From: Chitinophagaceae bacterium UBA1930
Lineage (GTDB): Bacteria > Bacteroidota > Bacteroidia > Chitinophagales > Chitinophagaceae
Reading direction: 5' to 3'
Length of the DNA stretch: 64,000 nt
Assembly (NCBI GenBank): GCA_002337145.1
Contig: DDFK01000002.1
Location: forward strand, 1,176,866 to 1,240,865
The number at the start of each line of letters is the position of its first letter. Position 1 is the first letter of the stretch. Under the pieces are notes generated by a model. The model was not told where the DNA came from. It saw only the letters and a program-made list of their open reading frames with translations, and did not search any database. Shown piece by piece: positions 7,816 through 16,402 of the stretch. The position numbers and the translations under genes are program-made.

Positions 7816-7847
7816 AAAATGCCTTAACAAATTTGTTGAGGCATTTT
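7816..7847. terminator. Bidirectional hairpin terminator
   Basis: AAAATGCCTTAACAAA (7816-7831) pairs with TTTGTTGAGGCATTTT (7832-7847), with one T-G pair. It lies between the HMA gene and the convergent M56 gene. Confidence 0.75.
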
Positions 7848-7870
7848 GTTTTGTATGAAGAAAACGGTCT

Positions 7871-10033
7871 TTAATCCACTTCAATAATAACCTTTTTGTT
7901 GCTATTGTCTTTATTGGTAATTACAATTTCGTAATGCTTGCTGCGGCTGGTGGTGGATGTTGTTTTACTTGTTTTGCTAGTTGTTACTACTTTAATTCTT
8001 GTTTCCCTTCTGTTATCGTTGCTTACGGTAGTTGTTGCGGCATCACTGTCGCTACAGTAGCTATAAGAAAATGCATTAGGCACAACTTCTGGTATATAGC
8101 CTCCAATACCAACCATTTGCGGTGGGGTGGCAGCAGACTGTTGGGCTACTGCAGATGCGGTTGCAGTTGATGATATGGCTACACCATTAACTGTGGTACC
8201 CTGCATATTTTTAAAATGCACAGGTTGCTCTTTGTTTCTTCTAAGCTGCAGCATGCCGCCCCTTATCGAATCCAGCTTTACAAAGTTTTTTGTCATGGCG
8301 GCACCGCCCATCACCATTTTAGTGGTAGTACGTTGTTCCCTGTTTGTTTCTGCAGTGCGATGGCCTGCGTTTACAGTAACCGCAGCTTCCTCATTGTCAT
8401 AGTCTTTGGTTAAAACAAATTTGGGTATCTTGATATTGGAAATAAATGGAACGCCCTGCTTCTTTAATTGATTGATCAAATTGGTCAGTTCCTGTTGCAC
8501 TTTCTTTGCCTCAGTTATTTTCACCCAGTCCCTTTCCTTGGCATTATAGGCAGTACGGAAGTCAGCCTTTGCCTTTTTCAAGTCTTCATTTGCTTTCTGA
8601 AAGGTTTTTGATACATCATCATAACCGTCATAAGTAAAATCGTAAGTAAAGAAGCTATTGCTTTTGGCATAGGCCGAACTGTCGGCACGCATCCTTGCAA
8701 TGTCCACCGTCTGTAGTTCAACGGCTTTCATGCTTTCTGCAATATTCTTGTTCACATCCTTCCAATTGATCTCTTCCAGGTTCTTGGCTGCAATGGGTAT
8801 CACTGTAGCCAGTTCCCTTTGTACCAGTTGCAGGTCCTTTGGCTGTATGCTGCTGTTCCTTACCTGCTTGGCCGCTTTTTCTATTTCGTCTTTCAGGGGC
8901 TGTTGCAAAAAGAAAACAGGGTTGAAAAAAGGATTGCTCACTTTGGCTGCCATTGGCTCCAGTATCAGTGTTTGTTTGGTTTTCAGTTTAACATTGTAGT
9001 CATTGCTAGGTGTGCTGCCCATTGGCTGAAACCAGGCAATGGAACTCAATATGCCCGTCATCAAAAACAGGGCAAGCAATTGCTGCTTATAATTAAAACG
9101 TGCATCCTTATTATCAATCATTCTTTTTACCCTGCTCAATAAATCGTTCTTGCTTTTGTTTACCGCCGTCATGGCAAATGCAGGGGCGGTTTGCAGGTAG
9201 GCAATGCGTAACAGGGCTTCTGCATACATGGATGGATTGTACTGAAACTGCAATACCCAATCATCGCAACTGTTTTCCCTTTCTTTCTTGATGGCCTTGC
9301 TGATTAGCTGCGTGAACGGATTAAAGAAAAGCACAATTTCCACAACAGACAGTATCAGGTTCAATAAATAGTCAAAGCGTTTTATATGGGCCAGTTCATG
9401 CAGCAATACGGCTTCCATTTGCTCGGCACTTAAATGGTTGATGCTTGCCAGGGGAACAAGTATGATCGGTTTCAAGAAACCAATGGTCATGGGTGTTGTA
9501 ATGTGCTCGCTCAGGTAAATGCGTACTTTCTTTTTGATGCCCAACTGTTCTGCCACACGTTTCACAAAAAGTTTCCAGTCCACATCAATCTTATGAAGGC
9601 CGCTGGTGCGTATGGTTTGTGCATGTTGGTAACTGCGTATCCATTTTGCACATAGAAAAAGCAATAGCAACAAGTAAGCAACAGAAAGATAGGGAAGCAA
9701 CTGCTCAGCCTTCAACATAAAATTGATCATGTTGGACCTAAAGCCTTCACCAGCCTGCGGTATAATCAATGCAAAATTGTTTTGCGATGCAAAATGCGTG
9801 CTTTCTTTGATGGCAGCGCTGCATTGCAAATAATAGAACTGGAAGGTAACTGCAAACCATACAAAACCCAGTAACTGCGATGAAGCAGCCACTTTGTATT
9901 TGTTGTTGGCATTCAGTTTAAAAATGCCGGTTACTAAAACAAACACGATCCACAATAAAGCCATTTGCCACAAACTGTTTGCGATAGCATAACCTAATGC
10001 TTGCAAAAAAGCAGAGTTAGTTAAGGCCTGCAT
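7871..10033 (-). CDS. BlaR1-like M56 family metallopeptidase (sensor of a BlaI pair)
   Basis: This 720-residue membrane protein has several N-terminal membrane helices and a zinc peptidase motif HELAH (first His at residue 212), with a downstream ENSCDDW segment supplying further ligands. This is the M56 (BlaR1/MecR1) peptidase. After a further membrane helix (around IKKERENS to LLALFLMTGILSSIAWF), the long C-terminal part is periplasmic. It is rich in Lys, Gln, Thr and Ser, and contains no penicillin-binding sensor domain, so the stimulus is probably not a beta-lactam. In known systems this peptidase triggers cleavage of the BlaI repressor encoded beside it. The gene follows the BlaI-type gene after two bases and is surely co-transcribed. 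The target regulon is unknown. Confidence 0.88.
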   Translation of the reverse strand: MQALTNSAFLQALGYAIANSLWQMALLWIVFVLVTGIFKLNANNKYKVAASSQLLGFVWFAVTFQFYYLQCSAAIKESTHFASQNNFALIIPQAGEGFRSNMINFMLKAEQLLPYLSVAYLLLLLFLCAKWIRSYQHAQTIRTSGLHKIDVDWKLFVKRVAEQLGIKKKVRIYLSEHITTPMTIGFLKPIILVPLASINHLSAEQMEAVLLHELAHIKRFDYLLNLILSVVEIVLFFNPFTQLISKAIKKERENSCDDWVLQFQYNPSMYAEALLRIAYLQTAPAFAMTAVNKSKNDLLSRVKRMIDNKDARFNYKQQLLALFLMTGILSSIAWFQPMGSTPSNDYNVKLKTKQTLILEPMAAKVSNPFFNPVFFLQQPLKDEIEKAAKQVRNSSIQPKDLQLVQRELATVIPIAAKNLEEINWKDVNKNIAESMKAVELQTVDIARMRADSSAYAKSNSFFTYDFTYDGYDDVSKTFQKANEDLKKAKADFRTAYNAKERDWVKITEAKKVQQELTNLINQLKKQGVPFISNIKIPKFVLTKDYDNEEAAVTVNAGHRTAETNREQRTTTKMVMGGAAMTKNFVKLDSIRGGMLQLRRNKEQPVHFKNMQGTTVNGVAISSTATASAVAQQSAATPPQMVGIGGYIPEVVPNAFSYSYCSDSDAATTTVSNDNRRETRIKVVTTSKTSKTTSTTSRSKHYEIVITNKDNSNKKVIIEVD

Positions 10034-10035
10034 AG

Positions 10036-10419
10036 TTATTGTTTTTTCAGTTGATTAAGCAGTTGCTGAATTTCGTCCAGTTCTTCTTTGGTAGCGGTAT
10101 GGTTGCCCAATGCTTGCATTACCAGTTGTGTTGACGAGCCGCCAAAAAGCGAATTGATCATTTTGCCCATGAACTGTTGCTGTGTATTTTCTTTGGATAC
10201 ATTGGCACGGTAAATATGTGTCTTGCTGCTGTCGTCCCTTTTTACCAGCCCTTTTTCATACATGATCTGCAACAGTTTCAGCGTAGTGGTATAGCCCGAA
10301 TCCTTATGCAGGCTCAACACATCATGCACTTCGCGAACGGTAGCCGTGCCTTTGTCCCACAGCACACGCAAAATTTCAACTTCACTTTCAGTGGGTTTGA
10401 TTTGATTGTCTAAAGCCAT
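10036..10419 (-). CDS. BlaI/MecI/CopY family transcriptional repressor
   Basis: A winged-helix repressor of 127 residues. The core reads ESEVEILRVLWDKGTATVREV, then GYTTTLKLLQIMYEKGLVKR and a dimerising C-terminal helix region, as in BlaI. An in-frame TTG start further upstream (10443) would add eight residues. I chose ATG at 10417-10419 because family members begin just before this core and because the upstream start lies inside the operator. It is two bases from the M56 gene. Two dyads directly upstream suggest autorepression relieved by cleavage. The usual chain is signal, M56 peptidase, repressor cleavage, derepression. Confidence 0.9.
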   Translation of the reverse strand: MALDNQIKPTESEVEILRVLWDKGTATVREVHDVLSLHKDSGYTTTLKLLQIMYEKGLVKRDDSSKTHIYRANVSKENTQQQFMGKMINSLFGGSSTQLVMQALGNHTATKEELDEIQQLLNQLKKQ

Positions 10420-10422
10420 TTT

Positions 10423-10461
10423 TACGATTTTATTCGTAGGCAATGTACGGCAATATTCGTA
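10423..10461. promoter_or_regulatory. Tandem dyads, likely operator of the BlaI-type repressor
   Basis: Two 16-base dyads follow one another: TACGA-N6-TCGTA (10423-10438) and TACGG-N6-TCGTA (10446-10461), with centres 23 bases apart. They start four bases upstream of the repressor ATG. BlaI/MecI proteins bind TACA/TGTA-type dyads; the related TACG/CGTA arms fit autoregulation. Confidence 0.6.
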
Positions 10462-10519
10462 AACAAAAACAAAAAAATTATCCGGACGGTCATTTATAGG
10501 TTTAAAAGCTGTAAAATAG

Positions 10520-10534
10520 CCCTATACAATAGGG
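10520..10534. promoter_or_regulatory. Short perfect inverted repeat in a divergent spacer
   Basis: CCCTAT-ACA-ATAGGG lies midway between the BlaI-type gene and the divergent deaminase gene. It may be a protein-binding site or chance; nothing else supports it. Confidence 0.3.
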
Positions 10535-10615
10535 ACTGGCAACATAAAAGTATTCCACAAATGTGTTGCAGCACTAATTAAGTCTTAATTTCACCGCTTT
10601 GAAAAAATTTCCATA

Positions 10616-11089
10616 ATGGGTAAAGAGTTAGAATTTATGTTAGAAGCCATCAACCTGTCCAAGCAGGGAATGATGAACAATGATGGCGGTCCATTTGGTT
10701 GCGTTATTGTAAAGGATGGCAACATTGTTGGCCGTGGCTGGAACAAAGTTACCAGTACCAACGACCCTACAGCACATGCCGAAGTTACTGCCATACGCGA
10801 TGCTTGCAAGAACCTCGGCACGTTTCAATTGGAAGGTTGCGAAGTATATACTTCCTGCGAGCCATGCCCCATGTGCATGGGGGCCATTTATTGGGCAAGA
10901 CCGTCAAGGGTCTTTTATGCCAATACACGGCAGGATGCAGCAGACATTGGTTTTGACGATTCACTGATTTATGAGGAACTGACCTTGCCCTTGAACCAAC
11001 GGAAAATTGCCATTGAGTGCCTGGGTAGGGACGAAGCCATGGCCGTATTTAATGCCTGGGCTGCCAAGGCCGACAAGACCGATTATTGA
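10616..11089 (+). CDS. Guanine deaminase-like nucleoside/base deaminase
   Basis: A 157-residue cytidine-deaminase-fold enzyme. Zinc and proton-shuttle residues are seen: His54 and Glu56 in TAHAEVTAIR, and Cys84 and Cys87 in EPCPMCMGAIYWA. The N-terminal NNDGGPFGCVIVKDG and the C-terminal WAAKADKTDY resemble Bacillus-type guanine deaminase (GuaD) more than tRNA adenosine deaminase TadA. It would then convert guanine to xanthine. The neighbour downstream (50 bases) is purine nucleoside phosphorylase, which releases guanine from guanosine, so the two form a purine salvage or degradation pair. TadA remains a less likely alternative. Confidence 0.8.
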   Translation: MGKELEFMLEAINLSKQGMMNNDGGPFGCVIVKDGNIVGRGWNKVTSTNDPTAHAEVTAIRDACKNLGTFQLEGCEVYTSCEPCPMCMGAIYWARPSRVFYANTRQDAADIGFDDSLIYEELTLPLNQRKIAIECLGRDEAMAVFNAWAAKADKTDY

Positions 11090-11139
11090 TCCACGCTGTT
11101 TTTTATCACTATTTATATGTTAACCAATAAACTTGTTAT

Positions 11140-11961
11140 ATGAGCGAATTAATGAACCAATTGAATGAAACCGTTGCCTTTATACGCAACCGTGTACAGA
11201 CCACTGCCACTACAGGCATTATACTGGGTAGCGGTTTGGGCAACCTTGCCGAAGTAATAAAGGTAGATGATGCGATACCTTATGGCGATATACCACATTT
11301 TCCGGTAAGTACCGTACAGGGGCATGGTGGCAAATTGCTTTTTGGCGAACTGGGTGGCAAAAAAGTAATCGTAATGAGTGGCCGTTTCCATTTTTATGAA
11401 GGCTACGGTGCACAGCAGGTTGTTTTTCCGGTACGTGTAATGAAGCTGTTGGGTGTTGAAACCTTATTGCTTTCCAACGCGGCGGGTGCCGTTAACCCCG
11501 CTTACGGCGTAGGCGATTTGATGATCATTAACGACCATATCAGTTTCTTTACCACCAACCCGTTAATGGGCAAGAATGAAGAAGCACTGGGTACCCGTTT
11601 TCCGGATATGAGCGAACCATATAGCAAGGAACTGATTGCTAAAGCAAAAGAAATTGCAAAGACAAACAATATCCATGTACACGAAGGTGTGTACACTGCC
11701 GTAACCGGACCCACATTCGAAACACATGCCGAGTACCGTTTAATCAAGACAGTTGGCAGCGATGTGGTTGGCATGAGCACCGTACAGGAAAACATTGCAG
11801 CCATACATTGCGGTATGAAAGTATTTGCCGTAAGTGTTGTTACCGATTTGGGCATTCGTGAAGACAATAATGTAATTACACACGAAGAAGTGTTGCAGGC
11901 TGCCAAAGAAGCAGAACCCAAACTTACCCTGTTGTTCAGCGAACTGGTTAAAACCATTTAA
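11140..11961 (+). CDS. Purine nucleoside phosphorylase (trimeric type)
   Basis: This 273-residue cytoplasmic enzyme cleaves inosine or guanosine with phosphate to the base and ribose-1-phosphate. Family landmarks are GIILGSGLGNLA, VQGHGGKLLFGELGGK, MSGRFHFYEGY, TLLLSNAAGAVN, the substrate-binding VYTAVTGPTFETHAEYR, and VGMSTVQENIAA (the Glu and Met in the base site). Length and motifs match class II, trimeric PNP (PunA/DeoD-like). It is placed after a guanine deaminase-like gene on the same strand, which fits guanosine to guanine to xanthine. A strong hairpin terminator follows. Confidence 0.92.
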   Translation: MSELMNQLNETVAFIRNRVQTTATTGIILGSGLGNLAEVIKVDDAIPYGDIPHFPVSTVQGHGGKLLFGELGGKKVIVMSGRFHFYEGYGAQQVVFPVRVMKLLGVETLLLSNAAGAVNPAYGVGDLMIINDHISFFTTNPLMGKNEEALGTRFPDMSEPYSKELIAKAKEIAKTNNIHVHEGVYTAVTGPTFETHAEYRLIKTVGSDVVGMSTVQENIAAIHCGMKVFAVSVVTDLGIREDNNVITHEEVLQAAKEAEPKLTLLFSELVKTI

Positions 11962-11974
11962 TATAAAAGAAGAT

Positions 11975-12034
11975 GGATACAGGAACGGAACCTTGATGAG
12001 ATAAACAATCCGGTTCCTGTATCCTTCATGTCCT
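11975..12034 (+). terminator. Hairpin terminator after PNP
   Basis: GGATACAGGAACGG (11975-11988) pairs with CCGGTTCCTGTATCC (12010-12024) with one bulged base, followed by a pyrimidine-rich tract. The first in-frame ATG of the next ORF (12028) lies in this tail, which argues against that start. Confidence 0.7.
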
Positions 12035-12075
12035 TTTTATCACTTCATTCACAGCTTTACAGTTATTTTGCACGC

Positions 12076-14127
12076 ATGAATGCACCGGCAGCAGGAAAAT
12101 TCTTTAAGGTACTGATGGCAGTCTTGCTGGTGCACAATTGTTTATTGGCACAAAAAACAATCACCCGCTCTACCGATGCAGGTACCACCACTACTTCCAG
12201 CGTGGCCTACGATTCGCAGGGCAGGCCCATCCGCAACCGCAGTGCCGATTCGCTGCGTACGCTACAGAAACGTGACAGGTATGCGGATTCCATTACCATC
12301 TATTACCGTTATTATGATTCCAACAGGATCAGGAATATAGACTCTAGCATTGCCGATTTTTCTACCCGGTTCCCGCAGCCTTATACCTACGTTAACCTTG
12401 GCAATTTGGGTACGGCTTCAAAGTCATTGCTGTTTAGTCCAATCATGAAATCAGGCTGGGATGCAGGTTTCCATCAATACGATATCTACAGCTTTACAGT
12501 TGAGAATACGAAATTTTACCAAACCACCAGACCATATACCGAGCTGGCCTACCTGCTGGGTGGCAAGGGCGAGCAGTACATTAACCTGAGCCATACACAG
12601 AACAAAAAGAACAATTTCAATTTCGGGTTCGATTACCGCTTCCTCAATGCCCCGGGTACTTATAAGAACCAGAACAGCAGTCATAGCAACTTACGGCTCA
12701 ATGCTACTTATCAAACCCCCAATAGAAAATATGGTGCGTTTTTTATTTATATTTCCAATAAACACACTTCCTCCGAAAACGGTGGCTTGCAGGATGCCAA
12801 GAAACTAGACAGCCTTGCATTGAATGATCCTTTTGAGCTGGAAACAAGGCTGGGCGTTTCCGGTACCGTGTCCCGTAACCCGTTCAACACGGGCATTACA
12901 ACAGGCAATGAGTATAAGGAAACCACTTTGTTATACCGCCATTACTACGACCTTGGCAAGAAAGATTCTATTGTTACCGACTCCGTTACCTATAAAATAT
13001 TCTATCCGCGTTTACGCCTGCAGCATACATTCAGGCTCAGTAGCTACACTTACTATTTTCATGACAACAATGTTGACTCTACCCGTTACAACGACTATTT
13101 TGGTATGCGTTTCTTGACAGGTGTAAGCAACCAACTGTTCATGATGCAAGACAAGTGGACCAGCATTACCAATGAGTTTCACGTAATTACTTTCCCTGAA
13201 AAAAACAACCTCAGCCAGTTCTTAAAAGTGGGTGCTGGCGTACAGAACCTGCATGGTACTTTTGGTTCGGTAATAAAACGTGATTACAATGTGTACCTGA
13301 CAGGGGAGTACAGGAACCGCACCCGTAACCAGGTGTGGGACATTGAAGCAACGGGTAATCTTTATTTAACCGGGCTCAACTCGGGCGATTACAATGCCTA
13401 CATCAGCCTAAAACGCTTGCTTACCAAAAAGCTGGGCTACTTGGAACTGGGCTTCCACAATGTAAACCGCAGTCCCTCTTTCGTTTACAGCAACGAAAGC
13501 AGCTTTATGGTACAAACCACGCAGAGCTTCAAGAAAGAAAACACCACAAGGCTTTTTGCCCAATACGAAAACCCGAAAAGCAACCTGAAGCTTACAGGCG
13601 AATATTTTTTGGTAAACAATTATTCTTACTTCGACAGCTTTTTTGTGGCTAAGCAGGCAACCAGTTTATTTAACGTGCTGCATATTGGGTTGGAGAAAAA
13701 ATTCAAGCTCACCAGGCACTGGAACTGGTACACCGAAGTGCATGTACAACAGGCCACAGGTGCCGCTCCCGTTCATTTGCCATTGGTGCTAACCCGCAAC
13801 AGGATTGCTTTTGAGGACAATGGTAAATTCTTTGCCAACTTGTTCTTGTCCACGGGCATTGAAGTAAGATACTATACCAATTACAAGGCCGATAACTATT
13901 CGCCTTTCACGGGCCAGTTCTTTTATCAAGAAAGCTATACCACTGCAAACAGGCCCGATATCAACTTCTTCATGCATTTCCGCATCAAAAGCTTCAAGGC
14001 ATTCTTGCGTTGGGAAAACCTCAATTCATCCATACCTGGCAAGGGCAAGTACAACCTCTCTTTCCCCAATTATGCCAACGCGGGCAATTGGTTGCGTTTC
14101 GGTATCTGGTGGAATTTTGTCAATTAG
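12076..14127 (+). CDS. Putative porin (outer membrane beta-barrel)
   Basis: With the start at ATG 12076 the protein is 683 residues and begins with a normal signal peptide (KFFKVLMAVLLVHNCLLAQ). The upstream ATG at 12028 falls in the tail of the PNP terminator and would spoil this signal. The body is rich in aromatic residues and alternating beta strands (for example IRNIDSSIADFSTRFPQPYT, then YVNLGNLGTASKSLLFSP). I recognise this as the Bacteroidota putative porin family (PF14121-like). The C-terminus ends in WLRFGIWWNFVN, as outer membrane proteins do. The cargo is unknown. It stands alone between a terminator and the HYC_CC_PP cluster. Confidence 0.75.
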   Translation: MNAPAAGKFFKVLMAVLLVHNCLLAQKTITRSTDAGTTTTSSVAYDSQGRPIRNRSADSLRTLQKRDRYADSITIYYRYYDSNRIRNIDSSIADFSTRFPQPYTYVNLGNLGTASKSLLFSPIMKSGWDAGFHQYDIYSFTVENTKFYQTTRPYTELAYLLGGKGEQYINLSHTQNKKNNFNFGFDYRFLNAPGTYKNQNSSHSNLRLNATYQTPNRKYGAFFIYISNKHTSSENGGLQDAKKLDSLALNDPFELETRLGVSGTVSRNPFNTGITTGNEYKETTLLYRHYYDLGKKDSIVTDSVTYKIFYPRLRLQHTFRLSSYTYYFHDNNVDSTRYNDYFGMRFLTGVSNQLFMMQDKWTSITNEFHVITFPEKNNLSQFLKVGAGVQNLHGTFGSVIKRDYNVYLTGEYRNRTRNQVWDIEATGNLYLTGLNSGDYNAYISLKRLLTKKLGYLELGFHNVNRSPSFVYSNESSFMVQTTQSFKKENTTRLFAQYENPKSNLKLTGEYFLVNNYSYFDSFFVAKQATSLFNVLHIGLEKKFKLTRHWNWYTEVHVQQATGAAPVHLPLVLTRNRIAFEDNGKFFANLFLSTGIEVRYYTNYKADNYSPFTGQFFYQESYTTANRPDINFFMHFRIKSFKAFLRWENLNSSIPGKGKYNLSFPNYANAGNWLRFGIWWNFVN

Positions 14128-14220
14128 GTAGGGGCCTAATGCTAATAGGATACCAGTTCAAAAAATAAAAAATGTCCCTAGCATCATATTAACAAATAGC
14201 ATTGTACTTTTACGCCGTCA

Positions 14221-14601
14221 ATGAAACGTTTTACAGTAGCCATACTCGCCATTATTTACTTTACCATTAGCACCGGTATGGTAATAAATATGCATTACTG
14301 CATGGGCAAGCTGCGTTCCGTAAATGTTGATGTGCTGGCCAAGAACCTTTGTGGTTGCGGCAAAAAAGAATCCAAAGGCTGCTGCAAAACCGAACATAAA
14401 CTGGTAAAGCTTGAAGACAACCACAAAGCATCCGTTGCGGACTTTACCCTGCAGCAACCTGTTTGTTTGCTTCAGGATGCATACAGCCTTATCAATACAC
14501 CATTGATAAATGCAAACTGCCAGGCAGCCTATAATAATCATTCCCCACCACTGCTATCTCAACAGGATTGCTATTTGCGTAATTGCGTTTTCAGGATCTG
14601 A
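14221..14601 (+). CDS. HYC_CC_PP family protein
   Basis: This 126-residue protein belongs to a small Bacteroidota-specific family named for its HYC, CC and PP motifs. All three are visible: MHYCMGKL near the N-terminus, GCCKTEHKL in the middle, and HSPPLL near the end. A hydrophobic N-terminal segment (VAILAIIYFTISTGMVI) serves as signal or anchor. Cysteines are numerous (LCGCGKKESKGCC), fitting metal or thiol chemistry in the periplasm. Members commonly neighbour HMA proteins and metal-resistance genes; here two HMA proteins and a TlpA-like protein follow. A TACTTTTA box lies a few bases before the ATG, so the transcript may be nearly leaderless. The molecular function is not established. 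Confidence 0.8.
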   Translation: MKRFTVAILAIIYFTISTGMVINMHYCMGKLRSVNVDVLAKNLCGCGKKESKGCCKTEHKLVKLEDNHKASVADFTLQQPVCLLQDAYSLINTPLINANCQAAYNNHSPPLLSQQDCYLRNCVFRI

Positions 14602-14848
14602 TACCTTCCTCTTATTTGTTGCAGTTGTGTGTTACCAGCTATGGTATATACATCATCTATTGTGGCATCGTCCCCAATAATTATCGAATCATCAATGGCA
14701 ACAAATACTTCAGCAAAACAATGCAGGCATGTACACCATGCATGGCCATTGTTAACTCTGACCTGTTCCATACAGAATAGGCCACATCATATCAATTATA
14801 TTTCAACACTTGCTATGCCCAACGGTATGGCAAACAAAACAATCAACA

Positions 14849-15226
14849 ATGAAAAAGCAATTATCGTTTTTATTATCCTTTGTACTTATCGTAATCGGTT
14901 CCTATGCACAAACAAAACCAGTGGCCAAAACAGAAAAGATAAAAGTTTGGGGCAACTGCGAAATGTGCAAATCAAAAATTGAAAAAGCAGCAACCGCAGC
15001 AGGTGCATCCTACGCCTTATGGAACGAGGAAGCCAAGATATTGACCGTTAAATACACAGCAGCAAAAACCACCAACCTCAAAATTCAGCAAAAAGTGGCT
15101 GCCGCCGGTTACGATACACAGGATGTTACGGCAACCGATGAAGCTTACAAGAACCTTCCGGAATGCTGCCAGTACGATAGGAAGGCAACAGAGAAAAAAG
15201 AAGAAACAAAGCCAGTAAATCAATAG
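14849..15226 (+). CDS. Periplasmic HMA-like metal-binding protein
   Basis: With the start at ATG 14849 (a further upstream ATG at 14810 would mask the signal peptide) the protein is 125 residues. It has a signal peptide MKKQLSFLLSFVLIVIGSYA and then an HMA-type domain with Cys37 and Cys40 (WGNCEMCKSKIEK). The C-terminal DEAYKNLPECCQYDRK adds a CC pair and is shared with the protein at 7380-7793. It probably binds Cu(I) or a similar soft metal in the periplasm. It lies between HYC_CC_PP and a second HMA protein on the same strand, in what seems to be a metal-handling cluster. Confidence 0.78.
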   Translation: MKKQLSFLLSFVLIVIGSYAQTKPVAKTEKIKVWGNCEMCKSKIEKAATAAGASYALWNEEAKILTVKYTAAKTTNLKIQQKVAAAGYDTQDVTATDEAYKNLPECCQYDRKATEKKEETKPVNQ

Positions 15227-15332
15227 CCTGAAAGTATTGGTATTATTGGGTTGTATGGTGTGGGGCTGCGGGAGGTATCTTGGCAGGCCTGCATCATACT
15301 ATATGCTTATTTCATTCAATAAACTATTTTTC

Positions 15333-15878
15333 ATGAAAAAAATATTCGGCATAATCCTGCTGCTTATAGGCATGGCAGCTCAGGCACAGTTTAAAAAAGC
15401 TACCCTGCAGGCCAGCGGCTTAACCTGCTCATTGTGCAGCAAGTCCATTTACAAATCTTTAATCGCCATTCCTTTTGTGCAGGAGGTTCAAAGCGATATC
15501 AAAAATGCATCGTACAATATTACGTTTAAAGATGGCAGCAATGTGGACTTTGATGCATTGAAGAAAGCAGTTACCAGTGCGGGTTTCTCCGTAGCCATGC
15601 TACAGGTGAACATGAACTTTGACAGCACGGCCATAAAAAACGATACGCATATAGAACTGGCTGGCAAAACATTCCATTTCTTAAATGTGCAGCCGCAAAT
15701 ATTGCAGGGCGAAAAGACCATAACAATTGTTGACAAGAATTTTGTTACCAATAAAGAGTATAAAAAATACAGCAAGCTAACAACCATGAAATGCTACGAA
15801 ACCGGTATCATGGAAAGCTGTTGCTCCAAAAAGAACGGCACTGTGGGTAAGCGTATCTATCATGTAACCATTGGTTGA
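15333..15878 (+). CDS. Periplasmic HMA-like protein with C-terminal extension
   Basis: The start at ATG 15333 gives 181 residues with a clean signal peptide (MKKIFGIILLLIGMAAQAQ). An HMA-type domain follows, with Cys32 and Cys35 (SGLTCSLCSKSIYKSL) and a strand pattern ending near AVTSAGFSVAML. The remaining 80 residues form a separate extension that ends with MESCCSKKNGT, another CC pair. The extension is not recognised. Its place between another HMA protein and a TlpA-like thioredoxin suggests that metal binding and thiol reduction are linked here. Confidence 0.75.
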   Translation: MKKIFGIILLLIGMAAQAQFKKATLQASGLTCSLCSKSIYKSLIAIPFVQEVQSDIKNASYNITFKDGSNVDFDALKKAVTSAGFSVAMLQVNMNFDSTAIKNDTHIELAGKTFHFLNVQPQILQGEKTITIVDKNFVTNKEYKKYSKLTTMKCYETGIMESCCSKKNGTVGKRIYHVTIG

Positions 15879-15934
15879 TAAATACGTTTGCCATAAACAC
15901 AGGTTGATTATCTTGTTGACACAATTAATTAAAA

Positions 15935-16402
15935 ATGAAAATAAAATTGCTCTTCTTGGGCTTGGTGCTTTTGACTGCTGTTGCAACATGGGCACAACCG
16001 CCTATTGGCAGCTCTCCTGATATCAGTTTAAAAGATGTAAACGGAAATATAGTAACGCTCTCCTCATTAAAAGGCAAAGTGGTAGTCATAGATTTTTGGG
16101 CAAGCTGGTGCGGGCCTTGCAGGTTGGCAAACAGGAAACTGAAAAAAATATACGATAAGTATAAAGAGAAAGGATTGGAAATCTATAGCATATCATGCGA
16201 CTATACACAGGAACCCTGGAAAAATGCCATTAAAGCAGACAAGATAAATTGGCTGCAGGTTTTTGATGAAGGCGGTTCCGTAGGCAATAAATGGCATATA
16301 GCCTATTTGCCTTTTACGTTTCTGTTGGACAAAACAGGAAAAATTGTAGCAGCAGATATAGAGGCCAGGCAACTGGAAGGGATGATAAAGGAGCTATTAT
16401 GA
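15935..16402 (+). CDS. TlpA-like periplasmic thiol-disulfide reductase
   Basis: A 155-residue secreted thioredoxin-fold protein: signal peptide (residues 1-20), then an AhpC/TlpA-type domain with the active site WCGPC (Cys59, Cys62) inside VVVIDFWASWCGPCRLANRK. The cis-proline position is in AYLPFTFLLD. It could keep the cysteines of the neighbouring HMA and HYC_CC_PP proteins reduced so they can bind metal; this is inference from context. The TGA stop overlaps the ATG of the next gene (ATGA at 16399-16402), so the two are translationally coupled. Confidence 0.88.
   Translation: MKIKLLFLGLVLLTAVATWAQPPIGSSPDISLKDVNGNIVTLSSLKGKVVVIDFWASWCGPCRLANRKLKKIYDKYKEKGLEIYSISCDYTQEPWKNAIKADKINWLQVFDEGGSVGNKWHIAYLPFTFLLDKTGKIVAADIEARQLEGMIKELL

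Noticed and set aside
10616..11089. tRNA adenosine deaminase TadA
   Set aside because: The NDGGPFG and NDPTAHAE phrases, the C-terminal segment and the PNP neighbour favour guanine deaminase, though TadA is not fully excluded.
12028..12075. Upstream ATG start for the putative porin
   Set aside because: It lies in the tail of the PNP terminator hairpin and would place 16 residues before a good signal peptide.
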